Shown piece by piece: positions 1 to 5,167 of a stretch of 6,663 nucleotides of DNA. Position numbers and translations under genes: made by a program. A model generated the notes under the pieces. That model did not search any database. It was not told where the DNA came from and worked only from the letters and a program-made list of their open reading frames with translations. Location: assembly GCA_008501785.1 (NCBI GenBank), contig QQUD01000963.1:1-6663 (forward strand). The letters are read 5' to 3'. The first letter of the stretch is position 1. Every line of letters starts with the position of its first letter. This stretch comes from Chloroflexota bacterium. GTDB lineage: Bacteria; Chloroflexota; Anaerolineae; Promineifilales; Promineifilaceae.

Positions 1-1110
1 GGTGATTTAACCGGATTGAATCGCGTGGTGTGGACGTTGAGCCATATCGTTGCCGATAACAAGTTCATGACAATCTTTTCCATACTGTATGGGGCGGGCA
101 TCATTCTGATCACTAAAAAGCTAGATGAAAATGGACAAAGTTCAGCCACACTTCATTATAAACGAACCTTTTGGCTGCTTGTGATTGGACTGGCTCATGC
201 CTATTTGCTCTGGTATGGTGACATTTTGGTCACGTATGCGCTGGTGGCGATGGTTGTTTATTTCTTCCGCAAGCTGTCGCCGCGTTGGTTGATTGGATTG
301 GGCATTGTGACGCTAGGTTTAGGCATGTTTTTACAATTGTTTACGGCCGTTGGCATGCCTAACCTCCCACCAGAATTACTCGCTGAATTTGAAGCAGGTT
401 GGCAACCCAGTGCAAAGATTGTAGCGGCGGAAACGGCCGTTTACCAAAACACGTGGCTAGCACAAATGACTGACCGCGTTCCCGCTTCCATTGAAATGCA
501 AACGACTGCCTTTTTATTCTCCGGTATGTGGCGAGCAGGCGGCCTGATGTTAATTGGCATGGCGTTGTTCAAACTCGGTATACTGACAGCACAACGATCC
601 AACAAATATTATCGTAATTTGTTGATTGCTGGGTTTGGCATTGGTTTACCAGTGGTCATTTTTGGCATCGTCAACAACTTTGCAAATGGCTGGACACTTG
701 CATATTCACGTTTCATCGGCTCACAGTTCAATGCAATTGGCAGCATCGGTGTCAGCCTGGGATACATTGCGATTATCATGCTGATTGCGAAGTCGGGACG
801 GTTTGAACAGGGAATACGGCCGTTTTCCTCCGTCGGCCGCATGGCCTTGAGCAACTATCTGTTTCATACGCTTGCCGCCACTTTCATCTTCTACGGACAT
901 GGATTGGGATTGTTCGGGCAAGTCGAGCGCATCGGGCAGCTGCTGATTGTTCTGGGCATCTGGTCAGTTCAGCTCATCATTTCACCCATCTGGCTGCGTC
1001 ACTTCCGCTTTGGTCCCGCTGAGTGGCTGTGGCGCTCACTAACCTATGGCAAACTGCAACCTATGAAAGCCCACCCCGCTCCCCGAAAAGTAGCGGCAAC
1101 AAATCGCTAA
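1..1110 (+). CDS. DUF418 / YeiB-like polytopic membrane protein (5' end cut off by window)
   Basis: The frame is open from base 1 to the TAA at 1108-1110 (369 codons). A TTG at 16 is only an internal codon: the family normally has another 60-70 residues upstream, including the first helix, so the true start lies outside the window. Eight or nine hydrophobic segments are visible. Family marks seen: the F-S-x-L-Y-G-x-G segment near codons 25-35, the 'H-Y-K-R-T-F-W-L-L-V-I-G-L-x-H-A-Y-L-L-W-Y-G-D-I-L' block near 50-75, 'VGRMALSNYLFHT' near codon 278, and the C-terminal 'FRFGPAEWLWRSLTYGK'. DUF418 proteins are inner-membrane proteins of unproven function, sometimes linked to transport or to acyltransferase-like folds; no substrate can be read here. 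Three ACGGCCGT palindromes lie inside. A stem-loop follows 7 nt after the stop, before the next gene. Family assignment is confident; function is unknown. Confidence 0.88.
   Translation, partial: GDLTGLNRVVWTLSHIVADNKFMTIFSILYGAGIILITKKLDENGQSSATLHYKRTFWLLVIGLAHAYLLWYGDILVTYALVAMVVYFFRKLSPRWLIGLGIVTLGLGMFLQLFTAVGMPNLPPELLAEFEAGWQPSAKIVAAETAVYQNTWLAQMTDRVPASIEMQTTAFLFSGMWRAGGLMLIGMALFKLGILTAQRSNKYYRNLLIAGFGIGLPVVIFGIVNNFANGWTLAYSRFIGSQFNAIGSIGVSLGYIAIIMLIAKSGRFEQGIRPFSSVGRMALSNYLFHTLAATFIFYGHGLGLFGQVERIGQLLIVLGIWSVQLIISPIWLRHFRFGPAEWLWRSLTYGKLQPMKAHPAPRKVAATNR
343..350. repeat. ACGGCCGT palindrome, copy 1
   Basis: Inside the DUF418 gene, read Thr-Ala-Val. Neither flank extends the symmetry (T on both sides). 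Confidence 0.85.
431..442. repeat. AAACGGCCGTTT palindrome, copy 2
   Basis: Full 12-base palindrome in the DUF418 gene, read Glu-Thr-Ala-Val, only 90 bases after copy 1. Confidence 0.92.
816..823. repeat. ACGGCCGT palindrome, copy 3
   Basis: In the DUF418 gene, read in a different frame as Arg-Pro-Phe. Only the right arm has the T-rich extension. A bare CGGCCG core follows at 834-839 without the A/T ends. Confidence 0.85.
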
Positions 1111-1117
1111 GCACAGG

Positions 1118-1148
1118 GACCACCAAGTTTTTGAAAACCTCGGTGGTC
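1118..1148. repeat. Intergenic stem-loop between the DUF418 and M23 genes
   Basis: Perfect 7-bp arms GACCACC (1118-1124) and GGTGGTC (1142-1148) enclose a second short stem, GTTT (1127-1130) with AAAC (1135-1138). There is no T-run after it, so it is not a classical intrinsic terminator. Its 3' arm ends one base before the GGGA ribosome site of the next gene, so in RNA it could act on translation start or on mRNA stability. The arms look like a decayed, more perfect dyad, as in dispersed intergenic hairpin repeats. Only one copy is present here, so repeat status is inferred. Confidence 0.6.
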
Positions 1149-1161
1149 TGGGAACAAAATC

Positions 1162-2079
1162 ATGAAATTTTTCCTACGCTGGTTTCCAGCAGTATTGTTA
1201 CTCGGTTTATTTGGGGTTTTGTGGAAAACGGCCGTTTCCGGCAGCGAACAAGGCGTTGTAGCATGGCTCACGCTGATGAGTGGATTGCCAATGCTTGGCG
1301 GAATTGTTTTGGTTAGTGCAGTAGGCATGTTTTTATGGAAACGCAAACTGAATGCATCGTTGATGGTTACAATTTTGGCCGCGCTGCTGATCGTTTGGCC
1401 TTATTTTTGGCGATTTGGCATCTTGCCAATGGCCTATCCCATTTCACTGGAAACCACCACACCTGCTGCTACCGTGCGTTTGCCAGCGGACGAGCCGATT
1501 CTTGTAGCCTGGGGTGGTGACACACCCAGCGTCAACTACCATGTCACCTTCCCCAATGCACGGTGGGCCTACGATTTAGTTGTCATGCCTGCCTTCCATG
1601 GCAACAGCAATCTGGAAGCGTATGGCTGCTGGGGTGTGCCAGTGCTGGCTCCGGCGGCTGGCGAAATTGTGGTGACACACGATGGCGAAAAAGATGTTCC
1701 TATTGGTGAAGAACATGAATCCGGCACACCACATCAAGGTAATCATGTGTTTATTCGTATTGAAGGAAATACATACATCGCTATCGGTCATTTTCAGCAA
1801 AACAGCATTGTTGTGAATATCGGAGACATGGTGGCAGAAGGAGATGTGTTAGGCAAATGCGGGAACTCTGGCAGCAGCGATGAGCCACACATTCACATTC
1901 ACCACCAGCTACAAGACCCACGCACAACCACATCCGACTTGGCCGAAGGGCTGCCGCTCTACTTCAGAGATCACAATGGTTTGCCTATGCCTGAAGGTGG
2001 CAGCAAACTTTTAATAGACAAAAATGGAAATCTACAAGGACCCATTATGCAGCACGAAGCAGGCACGGGGTTGGATTAA
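1162..2079 (+). CDS. Membrane-anchored M23 family metallopeptidase, variant first metal motif
   Basis: 305 aa. Three hydrophobic helices (about residues 5-21, 41-59, 66-84) precede an extracytoplasmic M23/LytM-type domain (about 120-255). M23 enzymes are zinc endopeptidases that cut peptidoglycan cross-links or stem peptides. Visible core: 'VPVLAPAAGEIV' (159-170), 'GNHVFIRI' (193-200), 'IAIGHF' with the likely catalytic His210, 'VAEGDVLGKCGNSG' (224-237) and 'PHIHIHH' with His243/His245. The usual first motif H-x3-D is altered: Asp138 is present in 'RWAYDLV' but Arg134 occupies the His place, and His127 in 'NYH' may substitute. Cys156 and Cys233 are present in the domain. ATG at 1162 is chosen because GGGA (1150-1153) lies 8 nt upstream and a good hydrophobic N-terminus follows. 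It lies 51 nt after the DUF418 stop and may be co-transcribed with it. Family is confident; catalytic activity is likely but not certain. Confidence 0.88.
   Translation: MKFFLRWFPAVLLLGLFGVLWKTAVSGSEQGVVAWLTLMSGLPMLGGIVLVSAVGMFLWKRKLNASLMVTILAALLIVWPYFWRFGILPMAYPISLETTTPAATVRLPADEPILVAWGGDTPSVNYHVTFPNARWAYDLVVMPAFHGNSNLEAYGCWGVPVLAPAAGEIVVTHDGEKDVPIGEEHESGTPHQGNHVFIRIEGNTYIAIGHFQQNSIVVNIGDMVAEGDVLGKCGNSGSSDEPHIHIHHQLQDPRTTTSDLAEGLPLYFRDHNGLPMPEGGSKLLIDKNGNLQGPIMQHEAGTGLD
1226..1237. repeat. AAACGGCCGTTT palindrome, copy 4
   Basis: Full 12-base palindrome in the variant M23 gene, read Lys-Thr-Ala-Val just after the first membrane helix. Confidence 0.92.
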
Positions 2080-2103
2080 TCGCTGTCAAGCAATCGTCTG
2101 AAA

Positions 2104-2132
2104 TTGACAATCAGAGAATTTTCCCATATTAA
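2104..2132 (+). promoter_or_regulatory. Sigma70-type promoter for the small membrane protein
   Basis: TTGACA (2104-2109), exactly 17 bases, then TATTAA (2127-2132). A perfect -35 with ideal spacing and a -10 that keeps TA at positions 1-2 but differs from TATAAT at the last two bases. Transcription would begin near 2139, giving a leader of about 41 nt that contains the AAGGAA ribosome site at 2165-2170. It separates this gene from the M23 gene upstream. Confidence 0.65.
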
Positions 2133-2179
2133 AAAGATTATCAATTTTGTATGATGTTTATTTTAAGGAATTTGTTTGT

Positions 2180-2638
2180 ATGGAAGAACAACCGATTTTT
2201 GCCATATTTGCGCTCATCATTATGCTGATTTTCGTCGCTGGTTTGTGGTCAGCTATCAACCTGTTTGTGTCTCGGGTATTTGGCTGGCACAAAATCTCTG
2301 AACAGTATTGGGGGCAATTGACCCAATACAACAAACGGTTTTTTATGCAAACCTTAGCGACAAGTTTTTTGGGTCATTATTCAGGTATTGTCAATATTGC
2401 TGTTTCCAACGATTATTTAGGCATTTCAGTCATATTTCCATATCGAATTGGTCATCCCCCACTGAAAATTCCGTTGGAAGACATATCTGGCGTCCAAAAA
2501 ACGACCTTCATTTTTCCCAAGGTCCATCTCCAACTACGTAAAATACCTGCACAAGATGTCACGATCTCTTTGCGTTTGGCAGAAAAAATCGAAAAGGCAT
2601 CTGGTGGCGCTTGGACATTTGAACGACCGTTATCATAA
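2180..2638 (+). CDS. Small membrane protein of unknown function, one helix plus beta-rich domain
   Basis: 152 aa from the ATG at 2180. A TTG at 2147 in the same frame would add 11 residues, but AAGGAA at 2165-2170 with 9-nt spacing supports 2180, and 2147 would fall only about 8 nt after the predicted transcription start. Residues 6-28 form one hydrophobic helix. The rest is soluble and beta-rich: 'NIAVSNDYLGISVIFPYRIGHPPLKIPLEDISGVQ' splits into two adjacent strands' worth of pattern, resembling PH-like domains of bacterial membrane proteins ('L-x-x-S ... R-I-G-H-P-P-L-x-I-P'). I have seen the RIGHPPL-x-IP pattern only in uncharacterised proteins. It sits between two M23 peptidase genes, so an envelope role is possible but unproven. 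The stop codon falls in the loop of a hairpin (2616-2657). Confidence 0.75.
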   Translation: MEEQPIFAIFALIIMLIFVAGLWSAINLFVSRVFGWHKISEQYWGQLTQYNKRFFMQTLATSFLGHYSGIVNIAVSNDYLGISVIFPYRIGHPPLKIPLEDISGVQKTTFIFPKVHLQLRKIPAQDVTISLRLAEKIEKASGGAWTFERPLS

Positions 2639-2657
2639 ACGGCCGTTTTCTCAAATG
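2616..2657. terminator. Hairpin spanning the stop codon of the small membrane protein gene
   Basis: Inner stem: AACGACCGTT (2622-2631) pairs with AACGGCCGTT (2638-2647), 9 of 10 pairs, around the 6-nt loop ATCATA. Outer stem: CATTTG (2616-2621) pairs with CAAATG (2652-2657) across a 4-nt bulge on the 3' side. The TAA (2636-2638) lies at the loop edge. No clean T-run follows directly, so it may be a weak terminator or a 3'-end protecting structure rather than a strong intrinsic terminator. Confidence 0.45.
2637..2648. repeat. AAACGGCCGTTT palindrome, copy 5 (overlaps a stop codon)
   Basis: Full 12-base palindrome. Its first two bases are the last two of the TAA stop. The only copy outside coding sequence. 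A one-mismatch relative, AACGACCGTT, lies 16 bases upstream at 2622-2631. Confidence 0.92.
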
Positions 2658-2680
2658 CTTGGTTTTGGTTAAAAATTCGA

Positions 2681-2709
2681 TTGTCCAGAAGTTGGTTCAG
2701 TTATAATAA
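2681..2709 (+). promoter_or_regulatory. Possible distal promoter for the canonical M23 gene
   Basis: TTGTCC (2681-2686) followed after 15 bases by TATAAT (2702-2707), or after 17 bases by TAATAA (2704-2709). The -10 is perfect but the -35 and spacing are imperfect. A run of nine T (2735-2743) lies in the resulting leader. Confidence 0.4.
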
Positions 2710-2765
2710 CTTTTACTATCAATAACGAACACTCTTTTTTTTTCGCATCAAACCATCACTATCCT

Positions 2766-2771
2766 TATAAT
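2766..2771 (+). promoter_or_regulatory. TATAAT -10 box 8 nt before the GTG start: possible leaderless promoter
   Basis: Perfect TATAAT ends 8 bases before the GTG at 2780. Transcription starting about 7-9 bases after the -10 would begin at or next to the start codon. No Shine-Dalgarno sequence is visible before this GTG, which fits leaderless translation. No good -35 is seen (TTCGCA at 2742-2747 is weak). Confidence 0.4.
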
Positions 2772-2779
2772 CACACCTT

Positions 2780-3547
2780 GTGAAAAAATCAACGCAACTC
2801 ATCAATTGGGTCCGCCACCCTCGGTATCGTTTTTTCAAAACGAGTATCGTCATTTTGGTGGCTCTGATAGCACTTTATTTGGTTTCCCAGAGCATCAACG
2901 TAATTCGCATGTTGAAAGATCCGCGCAGCCAAACCTTTGTCCAATGGGCAACCGGCGATTCCACAGATCGTGCAATCTTGGTCACGGTGCAGCGTGAAAC
3001 CTGTCCTGGTGCGCCATTTATTCTACCGACCGATGGATTTATCGGTTTACTATACAAAGACCCGCGCGGTCCCTACTCCTCACGCAATCCGCATCAAGGC
3101 ATCGACATTTTTAGTGATACTGAAGCAGGCATCACGCCTGTGTATGCAGCTTACGATGGGTATGTCACGAGAGAAGATGGGTGGCGCAGTACACTGATCA
3201 TGCGTGTGCCAGATGATCCACTGCAACCGGGGCGGCAAATTTGGCTTTATTACACGCACATGGCAGACCAACAAGGAAACGATTTTATTGAAGATGCGTT
3301 TGCACCAGGTGCGCGTGAGATGTTTGTTGAGCAAGGGACTTTGTTAGGATACACGGGCGATTATAATGGCAATTCGGCGCGGTCGGTATGGGTACACTTG
3401 CATTTTTCGGTGGTGCTAGATGATGGAAACGGCCGTTACACCAATGAACTCGAATTTAACAACACGCTGGATCCATCCCCCTATTTGGGAATGAGTTTAA
3501 ATTACGAGGAAGCGACTGCTGCTGTAGGATGTAGTAGCGAATCATAG
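2780..3547 (+). CDS. Membrane-anchored M23 family metallopeptidase, canonical active site
   Basis: 255 aa from a GTG. A basic N-terminus (KK, R12, R15, R17, K20) precedes one membrane helix (about 22-42), so the enzyme is anchored with its catalytic part outside. The M23/LytM domain spans about 80-240: 'NPHQGIDIF' gives zinc ligands His105 and Asp109; 'YYTHM' gives catalytic His160; 'WVHLHF' gives His206 (general base) and His208 (zinc). 'TPVYAAYDGYV' (119-129) and 'VEQGTLLGYTGDYNG' (183-197) are typical core strands. All catalytic positions are intact, so activity on peptidoglycan peptides is likely. The start is uncertain because no ribosome site is seen; GTG is chosen because it puts the basic segment directly before the helix and lies 8 nt after a TATAAT. 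A Cys near the C-terminus (CSSES end) is unexplained. It converges with the lipoprotein gene, with 34 nt between their stops. Confidence 0.9.
   Translation: MKKSTQLINWVRHPRYRFFKTSIVILVALIALYLVSQSINVIRMLKDPRSQTFVQWATGDSTDRAILVTVQRETCPGAPFILPTDGFIGLLYKDPRGPYSSRNPHQGIDIFSDTEAGITPVYAAYDGYVTREDGWRSTLIMRVPDDPLQPGRQIWLYYTHMADQQGNDFIEDAFAPGAREMFVEQGTLLGYTGDYNGNSARSVWVHLHFSVVLDDGNGRYTNELEFNNTLDPSPYLGMSLNYEEATAAVGCSSES
3428..3437. repeat. AACGGCCGTT palindrome, copy 6
   Basis: In the canonical M23 gene, read Asn-Gly-Arg, shortly after the catalytic HLH motif, in a loop-like D-D-G-N-G-R stretch. Confidence 0.9.
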
Positions 3548-3581
3548 GGAGAGAAAAATAAATAATTAATTTCTTCTTGTT
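3548..3581. other. AT-rich gap between convergent genes
   Basis: 34 nt between the TAG of the M23 gene and the TAA of the minus-strand lipoprotein gene. Very A/T-rich, with an A-run on one side and T-runs on the other, as expected for a shared bidirectional end. No convincing GC stem is visible; AGAAA/TTTCT is the only weak dyad. Confidence 0.35.
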
Positions 3582-5021
3582 TTATTGAATCGTAAAAGTA
3601 ATATCGAATTCAGTTGGCAACGGAGCCGCGCCAATCAATGCCAGCGTGATAATATAATCACCCGATGCTGGCAGCGTAAGCGCCAACGCCGTTTCAAACT
3701 TCTCCAAATCTTGCCGATAAATGCCGGATTGCTGCGCCAACAACACGCCGTTCGCATCAGCAATCGTCACGAAAAGTGGCGTGGTGGCAGCAAGTAGCTG
3801 GATGTTCATGATTTGGCCGCTAACGGCCGTTAACACATAAGCCTGATCTCCACTAATCTGCGAAATAGCACCCGACAACGTCGCAGAAGTCGAACCAGGC
3901 AGGAACTGAACCCGCGTAGGTGTTGTGCCAGATGCAGTGTTGTCGGTGATGGAATAGGTAATGGTGTATTCGGTAACGGCCGTTCCCACATTCGTCAACA
4001 AAAATGCATAATCACCCGTTAATGGCAGCGTGTACATGCCCGTTGTGCGATATTGATTGGTTGACTGATTCAATACTCCTTCGTGGAACAACGTCGTGCC
4101 TGGATAGGTCATTGTGATATTTATGGGAGCCGCTGCCGACGTTAAGACAAACTCCATCAATTGTCCAGTGGCAGCATTTAACGCCAGGGTTTTGCTTTGA
4201 CCTGGACCTAACGTGCCGGGTCGTGTGGCAGATGTTGTGCCCGGTAAAAACTGAATACGCTCTGGACTCAGGTCAATCGTTGCCGTTGGCGCTGGCAACG
4301 CAGTCACCGTGACATTGAGTGTAAAATTGCGGCTCGCATTCCCGACAACATCCAAATAATAATCTTGTGTTGCTGGCAGATTTCCTTGCCAGTTTGTTAA
4401 CCCACTCATTTGTGATTGAAAGACGGAGCCACCCTGCCCTATTACGGCCAATGCTAAATCAGCCAAGTCACCTGTTAACTGCACGTTCATTTGTTGGCCA
4501 GCCATCGCCCGCAAAATGTACCGCTGCGTAGTCCCCTGAACCACACTTCCAGGCACAGAAGCTCCTGTTGCCCCTGGAGCAAACTCAATCTGAATTGGCT
4601 GTGGGGGTTGTGGGGTGTTGGTAGCGGTTGGGGGTTGAGAAACGGCCGTGTTGGTTACAGATGGTTGCTCGTCGTCTTTAATCACATCACCAACCGTTGG
4701 CGTTACACAGATGATTCCACATCCGTTAGGACATTCGCCTGAGCAAAAATAATCTTCATTAATAGCACAAGCAGGAGGTGTGCAAACGGGCATGGGCGTC
4801 ATCAGCGTTTCGCCGGGGCGGGTTGCAATGATTGGCGTTGGTGGATTTAGTGTAATTTGCGGCAGCGCATCTGGAATGATCGGACGAGTCGGTGCCACCG
4901 TTTCCCCTGAGCAGCTTAACAGCAGCAATGAAAAAAGAATAAGTGGTAATCCAACTTTCAATCGTGAAAACATTTGAGCCACTCGGTTTGATTTACATGA
5001 AAATTTTGACACACAACACAT
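3582..5021 (-). CDS. Lipoprotein with Cys-rich knot and three ~110-residue beta-domain repeats
   Basis: 479 aa. Start at 5021 is chosen because AGAGG (5032-5028) lies 6 nt upstream and a TTGACT-17-TATAGT promoter precedes it; an internal ATG at 4973 (residue 17) would give a more usual short signal peptide and cannot be excluded. Hydrophobic core 23-35 ends in the lipobox L-L-S-Cys37, so the protein is probably exported and lipid-anchored. Residues 40-79 and 106-142 are Thr/Pro/Ile-rich linkers. Between them is a small knot with Cys80, 85, 93, 97, 101 and 105, in the style C-T-P-P-x-C ... C-x-x-x-C-P-x-G-C-G-x-x-C. Three repeats follow, starting near residues 143, 255 and 369, each with '(I/V)QF-x-PG-x-TSA' or a close variant, then 'Y-x-L-x-A-x-x-GQ-x-M', and ending in 'G-D-Y-x-x-x-(L/V)'. 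They resemble PPC-like or lysozyme-inhibitor-like beta-sandwich domains. No catalytic motif is seen; binding or a structural surface role is inferred. Confidence 0.85.
   Translation of the reverse strand: MCCVSKFSCKSNRVAQMFSRLKVGLPLILFSLLLLSCSGETVAPTRPIIPDALPQITLNPPTPIIATRPGETLMTPMPVCTPPACAINEDYFCSGECPNGCGIICVTPTVGDVIKDDEQPSVTNTAVSQPPTATNTPQPPQPIQIEFAPGATGASVPGSVVQGTTQRYILRAMAGQQMNVQLTGDLADLALAVIGQGGSVFQSQMSGLTNWQGNLPATQDYYLDVVGNASRNFTLNVTVTALPAPTATIDLSPERIQFLPGTTSATRPGTLGPGQSKTLALNAATGQLMEFVLTSAAAPINITMTYPGTTLFHEGVLNQSTNQYRTTGMYTLPLTGDYAFLLTNVGTAVTEYTITYSITDNTASGTTPTRVQFLPGSTSATLSGAISQISGDQAYVLTAVSGQIMNIQLLAATTPLFVTIADANGVLLAQQSGIYRQDLEKFETALALTLPASGDYIITLALIGAAPLPTEFDITFTIQ
3821..3832. repeat. 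TAACGGCCGTTA palindrome, copy 7
   Basis: 12-base palindrome with T/A instead of A/T ends, in the lipoprotein gene. Read Thr-Ala-Val on the minus strand, in the 'L-T-A-V-S-G-Q' part of the third repeat domain. Confidence 0.9.
3975..3984. repeat. AACGGCCGTT palindrome, copy 8
   Basis: In the lipoprotein gene, read Gly-Thr-Ala-Val on the minus strand near the end of the second repeat domain. Confidence 0.9.
4642..4649. repeat. ACGGCCGT palindrome, copy 9
   Basis: In the lipoprotein gene's Thr/Pro linker, read Asn-Thr-Ala-Val on the minus strand. Extended only on the left side (GAAACGGCCGTG). Confidence 0.85.
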
Positions 5022-5043
5022 ATGCTTCCTCTTTTGCCTACAA

Positions 5044-5058
5044 TTGCAACACGTGCAA
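5044..5058. promoter_or_regulatory. Possible operator dyad in the lipoprotein leader
   Basis: TTGCAACACGTGCAA: arms TTGCA and TGCAA with a 5-nt centre. On the minus strand it lies roughly 10-24 bases after the predicted transcription start of the lipoprotein gene, a place where a repressor could block elongation. One copy only and the arms are short, so this is tentative. Confidence 0.25.
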
Positions 5059-5074
5059 AGCGGCGAGCGTAAAA

Positions 5075-5103
5075 ACTATACGCCTTCTGCAAAATCAAGT
5101 CAA
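5075..5103 (-). promoter_or_regulatory. Sigma70-type promoter for the lipoprotein gene
   Basis: On the minus strand: TTGACT (5103-5098), exactly 17 bases, TATAGT (5080-5075). Both boxes are one base off consensus with ideal spacing. Transcription would begin near 5068, giving a leader of about 46 nt with a clear AGAGG ribosome site before the ATG at 5021. Confidence 0.65.
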
Positions 5104-5105
5104 TA

Positions 5106-5133
5106 TTGTTATGATTGAATCACATCTTATAGC
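5106..5133 (+). promoter_or_regulatory. Possible promoter for the S45 acylase gene
   Basis: TTGTTA (5106-5111), 16 bases, TATAGC (5128-5133). Weak -10 but in the right place, with a leader of about 27 nt to the ATG at 5168. Its -35 is two bases from the -35 of the divergent lipoprotein promoter. Confidence 0.3.
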
Positions 5134-5167
5134 CTGATTCGTTTGCAACCAGATAGGAATCAATTTT

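Noticed and set aside
16..18. TTG at 16 as start of the DUF418 gene.
   Set aside because: The frame stays open to base 1 and the family needs further N-terminal residues, so this is an internal Leu codon.
834..839. CGGCCG core in the DUF418 gene (flanks T and C).
   Set aside because: Lacks the A...T ends shared by the 13 copies; counted as a chance core, not as a member.
2084..2109. TGTCAA / TTGACA dyad after the variant M23 gene, as a terminator.
   Set aside because: Six base pairs with a 14-nt loop and no T-run; the TTGACA is better explained as a -35 box.
2147..2179. TTG at 2147 as start of the small membrane protein.
   Set aside because: It would sit about 8 nt after the predicted transcription start with no ribosome site, while ATG 2180 has AAGGAA 9 nt upstream.
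2305..2329. Perfect 8-bp inverted repeat GTATTGGG / CCCAATAC with a 9-nt loop inside the small membrane protein gene.
   Set aside because: One or two 8-bp inverted repeats with short loops are expected by chance in a window this size, and there is no T-run or gene boundary here.
4444..4450. ACGGCCA in the lipoprotein gene.
   Set aside because: Only half of the palindrome matches; not counted.
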